A DNA stretch of 26,130 bases from CAZJBP01 sp964544115 (GTDB taxonomy: Bacteria; Verrucomicrobiota; Kiritimatiellia; UBA8416; JADHWI01): positions 1 to 26,130 of the forward strand of contig CAZJBP010000025.1 of the NCBI GenBank assembly GCA_964544115.1, written 5' to 3'. Below, one piece after another: positions 1-9,093 of the stretch. The stretch's first letter is position 1, and every line of letters starts with the position of its first letter. The translations under genes and the position numbers were made by a program. A model generated the notes under the pieces. It did not search any database, was not told the origin of the DNA, and was given only the letters and a program-made list of their open reading frames with translations.

Positions 1-2099
<2,099 letters not shown>

Positions 2100-2145
2100 G
2101 TGCCTCGCTCCTTCGTTGCGCCGTTTGGCTGTTACCCCACGGCGA

Positions 2146-2158
2146 CTGAATCATTCAG
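2146..2158. promoter_or_regulatory. Short palindrome in the glnN leader
   Basis: CTGAAT-C-ATTCAG is a perfect 6-base inverted repeat around one central base. It lies about 47-59 bases upstream of the glnN start, downstream of the predicted sigma-54 transcription start near 2228. It would therefore be within the transcribed leader, as a small hairpin or a repressor/roadblock site. I do not recognise a specific regulator; a 6-base palindrome can occur by chance. Confidence 0.3.
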
Positions 2159-2238
2159 ATACTCCAGCGATACGGTGCTCGATGCAAACATTACCTCGCC
2201 GCCCATTCGGATCCCTCTGAATCGTGTACCAACACCCT

Positions 2239-2254
2239 AGCAACAGCCGTGCCA
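2239..2254 (-). promoter_or_regulatory. Sigma-54 (RpoN) -24/-12 promoter of glnN
   Basis: Read on the minus strand, the site is TGGCACGGCTGTTGCT. It matches the RpoN consensus TGGCACG-N4-TTGCW at every specified base, and the invariant GG (2253-2252) and GC (2241-2240) are separated by exactly 10 bases. It points toward glnN. Predicted transcription start is about 2228, giving a leader of roughly 129 bases. Sigma-54 control of glutamine synthetase through an NtrC-like AAA+ activator is well established in other bacteria; the activator gene is not in this window. Confidence 0.75.
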
Positions 2255-2320
2255 CAGCCCGCCACACCTACCTCATCGTATTATCCATAAACGACTTACG
2301 ACACACCAGCAAAGCGGTGA

Positions 2321-2340
2321 TGGAGCTCAATGGAGCTCGT
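2321..2340. repeat. Two tandem 10-base repeats upstream of the sigma-54 promoter
   Basis: TGGAGCTCAA is followed directly by TGGAGCTCGT. The unit is one helical turn long and each copy contains the palindrome GAGCTC. It lies about 67-86 bases upstream of the -24 element of the glnN promoter, on the side where enhancer-binding activators sit. Its role as a binding site is inference from position and symmetry. Confidence 0.4.
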
Positions 2341-2352
2341 TTGCGACATGCC

Positions 2353-2392
2353 TGTTACGTCTTTGAAGCTGCGAAGCTTCATTTATGTAACA
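2353..2392. repeat. Nested 40-base dyad between glnN and the upstream gene
   Basis: Outer arms are TGTTAC (2353-2358) and GTAACA (2387-2392). Inner arms are TGAAGCT (2364-2370) and AGCTTCA (2375-2381) around a 4-base GCGA loop. It lies 35-74 bases after the stop of the exported-protein gene and about 100-140 bases upstream of the sigma-54 promoter. It could be a factor-independent terminator (though no T tract follows on the minus strand) or an activator binding region for glnN. I cannot decide between these from sequence alone. Confidence 0.4.
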
Positions 2393-2426
2393 TTGCTCCG
2401 CACGTGAACAAGACGGAGGGAGGGCT

Positions 2427-3308
2427 CTACGGGACAAAGAACTGCGCAGGCATGTCAGACTTGCCCTGCAGAGCCCGAAGTTCCTCGAACGTGGCCTCCC
2501 AGTCCTTGAAGCCGCCTTCGAGTGTGGCACCAGCGTGGAACGAAGACTCGTCCTGCCCGGCGATCCACAAGACTCCGTCAATTCGCACCAACACAAGGGG
2601 GTCGATGTACACCTTGTGCGCCATCGGCGACGTCGGGTGTTGACGTCGTATCGTCGTGCAGTAGATCGTCATGCTGTCGAACTGACGGCTGCCCCCAAAA
2701 AGAACCTTCGCCTTGGTGCACGAACCGCCACGAAAGTGACGCCAACCGTTCGTGACCGTGTTGCCTGCAACAAGTCGAACATCAACCCCGAACTGGGACG
2801 CGAATTTCTTGCCCGTCGGGAGAGCGGCGGCCATCAGAGCGTTCGTGTTTCGCATCCAGGCTTGATGCCAAACCCACTTCGTCATGTTCAGCGTGTTGCT
2901 GCGGTCTTCGGATACCGGGTCTGCCATATCGAACGTCACGGGCGGCTCGAGGACCACGCCGTTGTACTCGGCCATCCATTCCGCCCATGATAGGGGCCAC
3001 ATCCTCCGAGCAAAGATTCTCTCATGGGCCTCGAACAGCATTTCCGGGCTGAGGCCCGCTGCTTTTGCCCGCGCCCACTCCTCCTTGCAGTAGGCCTGAT
3101 CCATCGCGCCAACACCCGCTTCGGCGCCCCCCTTTCCACCCTCCTTCAGCGTCCGCGGACCGTCCCATGCCTCCAGCCCGCCCCCAGTCACCAGGATCCT
3201 GCACACGCGACTAGCACAGTTGGTGCCAACATCAACTCCAGCCTGCAGGGGCGAAGCAAGGCACAGCGCGCAGGGCCATACGATGTAACGCAGGGACCTC
3301 AAGCTCAT
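2427..3308 (-). CDS. Exported protein of unknown function
   Basis: I do not recognise this 293-residue protein. The ATG at 3308 is preferred over an in-frame GTG at 3329 because it places a typical Sec signal peptide at the N-terminus (MSLRSLRYIVWPCALCLAS, then a likely cleavage after LQA). The mature part contains several cysteines (TNCASRVC, AYCKEEW, GGSCTK, IYCTT) that could form disulfides outside the cytoplasm. It is rich in Trp, Met and charged residues and has no further membrane segment. No strong ribosome site precedes the ATG. The gene is divergent from dxs and upstream of glnN on the same strand, separated by the dyad at 2353-2392. Codon use and GC content look somewhat lower than in neighbouring genes, which may indicate an accessory gene. 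Confidence 0.65.
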   Translation of the reverse strand: MSLRSLRYIVWPCALCLASPLQAGVDVGTNCASRVCRILVTGGGLEAWDGPRTLKEGGKGGAEAGVGAMDQAYCKEEWARAKAAGLSPEMLFEAHERIFARRMWPLSWAEWMAEYNGVVLEPPVTFDMADPVSEDRSNTLNMTKWVWHQAWMRNTNALMAAALPTGKKFASQFGVDVRLVAGNTVTNGWRHFRGGSCTKAKVLFGGSRQFDSMTIYCTTIRRQHPTSPMAHKVYIDPLVLVRIDGVLWIAGQDESSFHAGATLEGGFKDWEATFEELRALQGKSDMPAQFFVP

Positions 3309-3455
3309 AGGGTCAGCTTCATAGTCCACCCCCTACCCGAAATCAAGATAGGCTTCCGCTTCACGTGGAGTGGAGCGGCTGTAGCCGACGAGGAGCCGAC
3401 GGATCTCCCAAGCCCTCTTCTTTTTGCTGTTTGCCCACTCGCAAGCCGTGCTTTA

Positions 3456-5345
3456 ATGCACCGCATGCAGTCTCTTCTGGATCAGATGCAGCGCCCTGCG
3501 GATCTCCGCGCGCTGAGCAGGGAGGATTTGGATCGCCTGGCCGGCGATGTCCGCCAGCGCATCATCGACACCGTCAGCCGCACCGGCGGGCACCTGGCGG
3601 CCAACCTCGGCGTGGTGGAGATGACGATCGCCATCCTGCGGGTGTTCGATGCGCCGCGCGACAAGGTCATCTGGGACACCAGCCACCAGACCTACGCGTG
3701 GAAGCTGCTGACCGACCGTCGCGACCGCTTCCACACGCTCCGGCAGCCCGGCGGCATCTCGGGGTTTCTCAACCGCGACGAAAGCCCCTACGACGCCTTT
3801 GGAGCCGGCCACGCCGGCACCGCGCTTTCGGCCGCCCTGGGCATGGCCGTGGCGCGCGACCGCCTCGGGGGCAACGAACACGTGATCGCCGTCCTGGGCG
3901 ACGCATCGGCCGGCTGCGGCATCTCCCTCGAGGCGCTGAACAACCTCGCCGGCACCACGCGCCGCCTCATCGTCATCCTCAACGACAACAAGATGTCCAT
4001 CGCCAGCAACGTCGGCTCCATCTCGAACTACCTCGGCCGCCTGCTCTCCAACCCGCGCTACAACCGCTGGAAGCGATCGGTCGAAACCCTTGCCGAGCGG
4101 CTGCGCATGGGGGGGCTGCGCCGGTTCTACTACCGCATGGAGGAGGCCATCAAGAGCCTGTTCCTCCGCAGCGCGCTCTTTGAAGAGTTCGGTCTGCGCT
4201 ACATCGGCCCGGTCGATGGTCATGATTTCACCAAGCTGCTCGGCGCGCTGAGCATCGCGCGCGACTCGGACCGGCCGATCATCGTCCACATGTCCACGCG
4301 CAAGGGCAAGGGATACGGGTTTGCCGAGGCCCACCCGGAAAAGTGGCACGGCGCGCCGTGCTTCGACGTGCCCACCGGCGAAATGGTGAACGTGCAGTCA
4401 AAGCCCTCGTACTCGAAAGTGTTCGGGGACGTGCTGAAGCGTCTCGGTGCCGAGGATCCCCGCATCTGCGCGATCACGGCGGGCATGTGCTCGGGCACCG
4501 GCATGGACGCCTTTGCCAAGGCCTATCCGGAGCGCTTCTTCGACGTGGGCATCTCGGAGGAGCACGCGGCGGTCTTTGCTGCCGGGTTGGCCGCGCGCGG
4601 CCTGCGGCCGGTCTACGCGGTCTACTCCACGTTTAGCCAGCGCGCCGTGGACTGCATCATCCACGACATCTGCCTGCAGCGCCTGCCGGTGCTGATCTGC
4701 CTGGATCGCGCCGGCATCGTCGGTGACGACGGCCCGACCCACCACGGCGTGTTCGACATCCCGCTGCTGCGCCCGACGCCCAACCTCACGATCATGCAGC
4801 CGGCCGATGAGGCCGAACTCGCCTCCATGGTGGTGACCGCGCTCCGGTCGGACGCCCCGTGCGTGATTCGCTACCCGCGCGGTGCGGGCACCGGCGCGGA
4901 CGTGCCGGAGAGGCCGGAGCCCATCCTCGTCGGCAAGGCCGTCGTCGTGCGCGCGGGGAAGCGCGCCGCCATCTGGGCCCTGGGCGACATGCTGCCCGCC
5001 GCGCTGGCGGCCGCCGAACACCTCGCCGGCGAGGGCATCGACGCCGCCGTGGTCAACCCCCGCTTCGTCCGTCCGCTGGACACCGCCCTGCTGGACGCCC
5101 AGGCCGCCGAGGCTGCCGCAATCGTCACGATCGAGAACGGCATGGTGAGCGGCGGCTTCGGATCGGCCGTCGCCGAGCACCTCTGCCAGCGCGGCTACGC
5201 CGGCCGCGTGACCCTGATGGGATGGCCCGACACCTTCGTGCCGCAAGGCGCGCCTGAGCTGCTGCTGCACCGCTACGGCCTGACCGCCGGCCACATCGTC
5301 ACCGCCGTCAAGACGGCGCTCCTCGGGCATCATCCGGCGAAGTGA
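3456..5345 (+). CDS. dxs: 1-deoxy-D-xylulose-5-phosphate synthase
   Basis: Thiamine-diphosphate enzyme that condenses pyruvate and glyceraldehyde 3-phosphate, the first step of the MEP isoprenoid pathway; cytoplasmic. The ATG at 3456 gives 629 residues, close to the usual 620-640. The frame stays open upstream to 3024, but that part overlaps the divergent gene and has no family similarity. ATG 3465 is an alternative; neither has a clear Shine-Dalgarno. Visible motifs: GGHLAANLG (His46), LNDNKMSIASNVGS, IGPVDGHD, TRKGKGYG, then the transketolase-like half with DVGISEEHAAVFAAGLA, YSTFSQRA, DRAGIVGDDGPTHHG and RYPRG. The TPP/metal motif reads GDASAGCG where GDG is usual, and EEH replaces the common EQH. 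ispH of the same pathway lies about 19 kb away. Confidence 0.93.
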   Translation: MHRMQSLLDQMQRPADLRALSREDLDRLAGDVRQRIIDTVSRTGGHLAANLGVVEMTIAILRVFDAPRDKVIWDTSHQTYAWKLLTDRRDRFHTLRQPGGISGFLNRDESPYDAFGAGHAGTALSAALGMAVARDRLGGNEHVIAVLGDASAGCGISLEALNNLAGTTRRLIVILNDNKMSIASNVGSISNYLGRLLSNPRYNRWKRSVETLAERLRMGGLRRFYYRMEEAIKSLFLRSALFEEFGLRYIGPVDGHDFTKLLGALSIARDSDRPIIVHMSTRKGKGYGFAEAHPEKWHGAPCFDVPTGEMVNVQSKPSYSKVFGDVLKRLGAEDPRICAITAGMCSGTGMDAFAKAYPERFFDVGISEEHAAVFAAGLAARGLRPVYAVYSTFSQRAVDCIIHDICLQRLPVLICLDRAGIVGDDGPTHHGVFDIPLLRPTPNLTIMQPADEAELASMVVTALRSDAPCVIRYPRGAGTGADVPERPEPILVGKAVVVRAGKRAAIWALGDMLPAALAAAEHLAGEGIDAAVVNPRFVRPLDTALLDAQAAEAAAIVTIENGMVSGGFGSAVAEHLCQRGYAGRVTLMGWPDTFVPQGAPELLLHRYGLTAGHIVTAVKTALLGHHPAK

Positions 5346-5395
5346 CGGGAGGCGCCGCTTGCGACGCAGCCGCCACCGCAACGGCCCTCCAACAA

Positions 5396-5425
5396 TTGAC
5401 ACGCGGGCAGATCTGATTGTATTCT
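5396..5425 (+). promoter_or_regulatory. Sigma-70-type promoter of the toxin-antitoxin pair
   Basis: A consensus -35 box TTGACA (5396-5401) is followed after 18 bases by TATTCT (5420-5425). Transcription would begin near 5432, about 20 bases before the antitoxin start. This promoter sits just after dxs and makes the TA pair independent of the dxs transcript. Confidence 0.65.
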
Positions 5426-5445
5426 GCTATCACAACAGTAGCAGA
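5423..5445. promoter_or_regulatory. Inverted-repeat operator for antitoxin autoregulation
   Basis: TCTGCTA (5423-5429) and TAGCAGA (5439-5445) form a perfect 7-base inverted repeat with a 9-base spacer. It overlaps the -10 box and start region and ends beside the AGAGGTG ribosome site of the antitoxin gene. A ribbon-helix-helix antitoxin binding here, alone or with its toxin, would block the promoter, as known for FitAB/VapBC modules. Confidence 0.6.
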
Positions 5446-5453
5446 GGTGTATT

Positions 5454-5681
5454 ATGGCTGCGATCATCGTCCGGGATTTGCCCTCGGGCCTGCACCAGCG
5501 GTTGAAGAAAGAGGCCCAGCGGCACCACCGGTCCATGAACCGCGAAATCATCGCCATCCTTGAGAAGGAGATGAACGTCACGCGGACGGCTGAACTCCCG
5601 CCGCTCGTGAAGCCATCGGTGCCGGTTGACGGCCGTTCGATTGCTGACGCCCTTCGCAAAGCGCGAGATGAGCGGCCATGA
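5454..5681 (+). CDS. FitA/VapB-like ribbon-helix-helix antitoxin
   Basis: 75-residue DNA-binding antitoxin that would neutralise the PIN toxin encoded next and repress the shared promoter. The N-terminal half has the FitA-type RHH pattern: a short beta strand (AAIIVRDLP), then LHQRLKKEAQRHHRSMNREI followed by a second helix ending in EKEMN. The C-terminal half (VDGRSIADALRKARDE) is the flexible toxin-neutralising tail typical of these proteins. AGAGGTG stands 5-6 bases before the ATG. The stop overlaps the toxin start as ATGA (5678-5681), so translation is coupled. Confidence 0.85.
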   Translation: MAAIIVRDLPSGLHQRLKKEAQRHHRSMNREIIAILEKEMNVTRTAELPPLVKPSVPVDGRSIADALRKARDERP

Positions 5682-6142
5682 TCGTCGTGGATGCAAACGT
5701 TGTCATCTACCTCGTGTACGAGACATCCTTCAGCCCTCTTGCGCGCCAGGTCTACGCAACCGATCCCGATTGGGTGGTTCCCGAGCTCTGGGAGGCGGAG
5801 GTCTTGAACGGGTTGACGAACGAAATACGAGCGGGGCACACGCAGCTCGAACACGCCATCCTGGCAGCCGGCAACGCCGCCTCGATCCTGACAGGCAGGG
5901 CTTATCCGTGCGATCGGGCAACCGTCCTCCGCACGGCGCACGAGGCGCGCTTGACGGCCTATGACGCGTACTACGTCACGCTGGCTCGATCGCTGAATGT
6001 GGTGCTCGTTACGGAGGATGGCAGAATCAAGAAGAGCTGCCCGGATGTGGCCCGGTCTTTGAAAGGGTTTCTGGGGTTGCAGGACAGGTCATCCGTCGTA
6101 CGAGAAAGGAAAGCTGCGTGCCGGACACGGTGCGGGAAGTAA
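5678..6142 (+). CDS. VapC-like PIN-domain toxin (ribonuclease)
   Basis: PIN-domain endoribonuclease, probably cleaving tRNA or other RNA when freed from its antitoxin. The four acidic metal ligands are in place: Asp5 (MIVVDANV), Glu41 (LWEAEVLNGL), Asp96 (LTAYDAYYV) and Asp114 (LVTEDGRI). Length is 154, slightly more than the usual 130-145; the last 20 or so residues (after KGFLGLQ) are basic and unlike the family core, and may be an extension produced by loss of an earlier stop. All catalytic residues are intact, so the toxin looks functional. It overlaps the antitoxin by 4 bases and sits between dxs and tlyA. The exact RNA target cannot be read from sequence. Confidence 0.88.
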   Translation: MIVVDANVVIYLVYETSFSPLARQVYATDPDWVVPELWEAEVLNGLTNEIRAGHTQLEHAILAAGNAASILTGRAYPCDRATVLRTAHEARLTAYDAYYVTLARSLNVVLVTEDGRIKKSCPDVARSLKGFLGLQDRSSVVRERKAACRTRCGK

Positions 6143-6149
6143 CTGCCAT

Positions 6150-6166
6150 GGGCATGTTCAATGCCC
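6150..6166 (+). other. Hairpin abutting the tlyA ribosome site
   Basis: GGGCAT (6150-6155) and ATGCCC (6161-6166) form a 6-base stem with a GTTCA loop. The GGGG Shine-Dalgarno of tlyA (6167-6170) follows immediately. In an RNA reading through from vapC the hairpin could affect access to that site; this is inference. Confidence 0.35.
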
Positions 6167-6176
6167 GGGGATCAAC

Positions 6177-6932
6177 ATGCCCAAGGAACGACTTGATATT
6201 CTGGTGGCCCGGCTGGGCCTGGCGGAAAGCCGCGAGCAGGCGCAGCGGCTGATCTTGGCCGGCCAGGTGCTGGTGGACGGCCACGCGGCGGCCAAGGCCG
6301 GCGTGCGCATTGACGAAACCGCCAGCGTCGAACTCAAGGCGCGGCCGCGCTTCGTCAGCCGGGGCGGCGACAAGCTGGAGGGGGCGTTCGTCGCCTTCCC
6401 CCTGGACGTCACCGGCCGGATTTGCCTCGACGTGGGCGCGTCGACGGGCGGGTTCACGGACTGCCTGCTGCAGCACGGCGCCGCGCGCGTGTACGCGGTG
6501 GATGTCGGCCGCGCCCAGCTCCATCCGCGCGTCGCTCAGGACCCGCGCGTGGTGGTGATGGACGGGCTCAATGCGCGGCACCTTGCCCCCGCGGACATCC
6601 CTGAGCCCATTCAGTTCGCCTGCGTGGACGTGAGCTTCATCTCGTTGACCAAGGTGCTGCCGGCTGTTATACAGGCCCTCGTCGGGGGGGCGCACCTGGT
6701 CACGCTGATCAAGCCCCAGTTCGAGGCGGGACGCGAGCAGGTCGGCCGCGGCGGGGTGGTGAGGGACGAGTCCGTGCGACTGGCCGTGGTCGAGCGGATG
6801 AGGGCGTTCTGCACGACAACACTGGCGCTGGAATGGCGAGGGAGTTGCGAATCCCCGCTTCGCGGCCCGGCCGGAAACGTGGAGTTCCTGGCATGGCTGA
6901 CAGTTCCGGCGGGGAGCGGCGGCACAACATGA
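6177..6932 (+). CDS. tlyA: TlyA-family 2'-O-ribose rRNA methyltransferase
   Basis: S-adenosylmethionine-dependent methyltransferase of the TlyA/YqxC family. In mycobacteria TlyA 2'-O-methylates cytidines of 16S and 23S rRNA; the same role is inferred here. 251 residues. An N-terminal S4 RNA-binding domain (about residues 4-65: RLDILVARLGLAESREQAQR, LAGQVLVDG) is followed by an FtsJ/RrmJ-like fold with FVSRGGDKL, the SAM-binding DVGASTGGFTDCLLQ (about 85-99), CVDVSFISL and LIKPQFEAG (about 178-186). GGGG lies 6 bases before the ATG. The stop overlaps the nadK start (ATGA, 6929-6932), indicating coupled translation. Confidence 0.92.
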   Translation: MPKERLDILVARLGLAESREQAQRLILAGQVLVDGHAAAKAGVRIDETASVELKARPRFVSRGGDKLEGAFVAFPLDVTGRICLDVGASTGGFTDCLLQHGAARVYAVDVGRAQLHPRVAQDPRVVVMDGLNARHLAPADIPEPIQFACVDVSFISLTKVLPAVIQALVGGAHLVTLIKPQFEAGREQVGRGGVVRDESVRLAVVERMRAFCTTTLALEWRGSCESPLRGPAGNVEFLAWLTVPAGSGGTT

Positions 6933-7792
6933 AAACTCTGGGGCTTTCCGCCAACGCGTCCAAGCCGAGTGTCGCAGCCCTGCTGGGACGGATTCTGCCG
7001 CTGGCGCATCGCCATGGCCTGGAGGTCATCGCCGACCCGCAGACCGCCGCCCTGACGCCCGGCCTGAAGGCGGTCCCGTTCCCCGCGCTGTCCGACCAGT
7101 CCGAGGTGGTGATGGTTCTCGGGGGCGACGGCACGCTGCTGAGCGTCGTCGCGCAGCTGGCGGGATCCCTCACCCCGGTGCTCGGGGTCAACATCGGAGG
7201 CCTGGGGTTTCTGACCAGCGTGGCGGAGGACGAAATCGAGGGCGCCGTGGCCAGCCTGGCATCGGGCGACTTTTCGATCTACGACAGCCCGCTCGTCGAG
7301 GCCTCGATCCAGGGGGGGCACGCGGGCGGCGACGTCTACCACGGCCTCAACGAGATCGCCGTGGCCCGCGGAAACACGCTGCGGGTGGTTCACCTGGAGG
7401 TCGGCATCGACGGCGACCGCGTGACCACCTACTCGTGCGACGGCATCCTCGTGGCAACCCCTCTGGGCAGCACCGGCTACTCGCTTTCGGCCGGCGGCCC
7501 GATTCTGACGCCCACCACGCCGGCGTTCGTCATCAGCGTCATCTGCCCGCACAGCCTCGGATCGCGGCCGCTGGTCGTGCCGGACGCCTGCGAGATCACG
7601 ATCCGCACGGCCGAGAGGGGCGAGGAGCTGATCCTGGCCGCCGACGGACAGGCGGGGCAGCGTGTGCCGCCCGGCCACACGGTTCACGTGCGGCGCAGCA
7701 CGCGCGTCGCGCGCCTCATCCGCCTGCCGGGCCACAGCTACTACTCAGTGCTACGGCAGAAACTCAACTGGCGCGGATCCAACGTGCGGTAG
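6929..7792 (+). CDS. nadK: NAD kinase
   Basis: ATP- or polyphosphate-dependent phosphorylation of NAD to NADP. ATG 6929 (MKTLGLSANASKP) gives 287 residues, typical of the family; an earlier in-frame start at 6833 would overlap tlyA by 100 bases without family similarity. Diagnostic motifs are GGDGTLL (residues 65-71), NIGGLGFLTSV, HGLNEIAVARGN, SCDGILVATPLGSTGYSLSAGGPI and CPHSLGSRPLV. It overlaps tlyA by 4 bases; dxs, tlyA and nadK are neighbours in many bacteria, so this is probably the remnant of that block. Confidence 0.95.
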   Translation: MKTLGLSANASKPSVAALLGRILPLAHRHGLEVIADPQTAALTPGLKAVPFPALSDQSEVVMVLGGDGTLLSVVAQLAGSLTPVLGVNIGGLGFLTSVAEDEIEGAVASLASGDFSIYDSPLVEASIQGGHAGGDVYHGLNEIAVARGNTLRVVHLEVGIDGDRVTTYSCDGILVATPLGSTGYSLSAGGPILTPTTPAFVISVICPHSLGSRPLVVPDACEITIRTAERGEELILAADGQAGQRVPPGHTVHVRRSTRVARLIRLPGHSYYSVLRQKLNWRGSNVR

Positions 7793-7813
7793 TGCGTCGA
7801 GCGGAGTACAGCC

Positions 7814-7836
7814 CTGGCGGACCTGCGGGTCGCCAG
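7814..7836 (+). other. Hairpin between nadK and the ligase-like gene
   Basis: CTGGCG (7814-7819) pairs with CGCCAG (7831-7836), and ACC (7821-7823) with GGT (7828-7830), around a TGCG loop with one bulged G. No T tract follows, so it is a poor terminator. It lies just before the AAGGG ribosome site (7839-7843) of the next gene and may affect its translation or mRNA decay. Confidence 0.3.
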
Positions 7837-7848
7837 TGAAGGGAAAGC

Positions 7849-9087
7849 ATGACTGGCGCAGCTGAAGGGGACACGCAACCGGGCTCGTGGCGGCACTGGG
7901 CGCAGAGCCCTGTCCTGCGCGCCGCCGTATGCGTTGCGGCGTCCGTCATCGTCTGGAAATGGACCTCCAAGGCTCCTGCCCAGGCCCTGATGTGGGGCGC
8001 TTCACTGTGGGCCGTGTACCGCCATCCCGGCGCGCTGCGGGCCTGGAGCTGTCGCACGGGCATGCTGTTCGGCGCGGCCGCCGTCTACATGCTGGCCGCG
8101 TTCGCCTGGAGTGAATTCCCGGCCGAATCCCTGAAGGATGCGGCCCGGCTGGCCCCCATCCTGGCCGTGACCGCAGCCCTGCCGGCGCTCCTTCGCAGCG
8201 CCCGCGGGGCTGCCGCCGGCATCCTGGCCACGGCCGTCGCGCTGACCCTGATCCTGGGCGCGGACCTCGTGCGGCTCGCCTGGATCCTGGGGGCGGACGC
8301 CCTGCGCCTGGCCCACGAGTATGAGCCCTTCGCGATCGGCCACTCGCCCAACGTGGGCGGAGCGGCCGCCGCGGCTGCGGCGATCGTAATGGGTCTGGCG
8401 GCGCTGAACCGCGCGTGGTCCGCGCGCTGCCGGGCTGCAGCGGCCCTAGCGGCGTGCCTGAACCTCACTTACCTCGTGGTCATCGCCTCGCGCGGCGCAC
8501 AGGCGGCCCTGGCGGCCACCTGCGTGGTCGCCGCCCTGCTCGTCCCGAGCCGCCACTGGATTCGCGCGCTGTGCCTGGCCGCGATCCTGGGAGCGGCAAC
8601 GGTGTTCGCGGTGAAGCCGGAATGGATCAACCCCCGCTTCAAGGACCCGATCTCCATGCGCGGCTTCGCCGACCGCGACGTCGTGTGGCGCCACACCTGG
8701 CGCCTGTCGCGCGAGCAGCATCCCGCGCTGGGGCACGGCTATGGCCCGCGCGTCTTCCGGAACGTCTACACGGCGTCGCATCCGCCCTACTCCCGGTTCG
8801 ACTTCCAGCACCCGCACCACTACGGGCTGTCCGCGCTCTTCGCCTTCGGCTGGGTGGGCGCGGCTCTGCTCGCGGCCGCGTGGGCCTCCCTGGCGTGGGA
8901 TGCCATCCGGGCGGCGGGGCGCCGCGTCCCGGTGAGCCTGCGCTATCCCGCGCTGGCGGCGGCGCTGCTCCTGGCTTACGTGCACGCGTTCGGCATGGCC
9001 GACTTTCCCGGCAGCGCCGTGCGGATGATCATGCTGTGGCTGATCCCCTGCACGCTGCTGGCGGCGCAGACGGAACGCGACGCCTAG
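7849..9087 (+). CDS. O-antigen ligase / Wzy-like polysaccharide membrane protein
   Basis: 412-residue polytopic inner-membrane protein of the Wzy_C (WaaL/Wzy) superfamily, which either polymerises undecaprenyl-linked glycan repeats or ligates glycan to lipid A core or protein. Many hydrophobic segments run from about residue 25 onward, with a long periplasmic loop near residues 270-325. That loop holds the Arg and trailing W/G pattern of the family (DRDVVWRHTWRLSRE, then ALGHGYGPRVF) and a His-rich HPHHYGLSALFAFGWVG resembling the conserved H-N-x-L/E-G segment. AAGGG precedes the ATG by 5 bases. It follows nadK by 56 bases and converges with the GT2 gene, leaving only 6 bases between stops. 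Polymerase and ligase cannot be separated by sequence. Confidence 0.82.
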   Translation: MTGAAEGDTQPGSWRHWAQSPVLRAAVCVAASVIVWKWTSKAPAQALMWGASLWAVYRHPGALRAWSCRTGMLFGAAAVYMLAAFAWSEFPAESLKDAARLAPILAVTAALPALLRSARGAAAGILATAVALTLILGADLVRLAWILGADALRLAHEYEPFAIGHSPNVGGAAAAAAAIVMGLAALNRAWSARCRAAAALAACLNLTYLVVIASRGAQAALAATCVVAALLVPSRHWIRALCLAAILGAATVFAVKPEWINPRFKDPISMRGFADRDVVWRHTWRLSREQHPALGHGYGPRVFRNVYTASHPPYSRFDFQHPHHYGLSALFAFGWVGAALLAAAWASLAWDAIRAAGRRVPVSLRYPALAAALLLAYVHAFGMADFPGSAVRMIMLWLIPCTLLAAQTERDA

Positions 9088-9093
9088 CCCCTC

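Noticed and set aside
3306..3324. Five-codon leader peptide (MKLTL) overlapping the start of the exported-protein gene
   Set aside because: A G-rich ribosome-site-like run precedes it and its stop overlaps the gene start, but such short frames arise by chance and no attenuator is visible.
3024..3455. N-terminal extension of dxs by 144 codons
   Set aside because: The frame is open but overlaps the divergent exported-protein gene and precedes the normal Dxs start; no similarity to the family.
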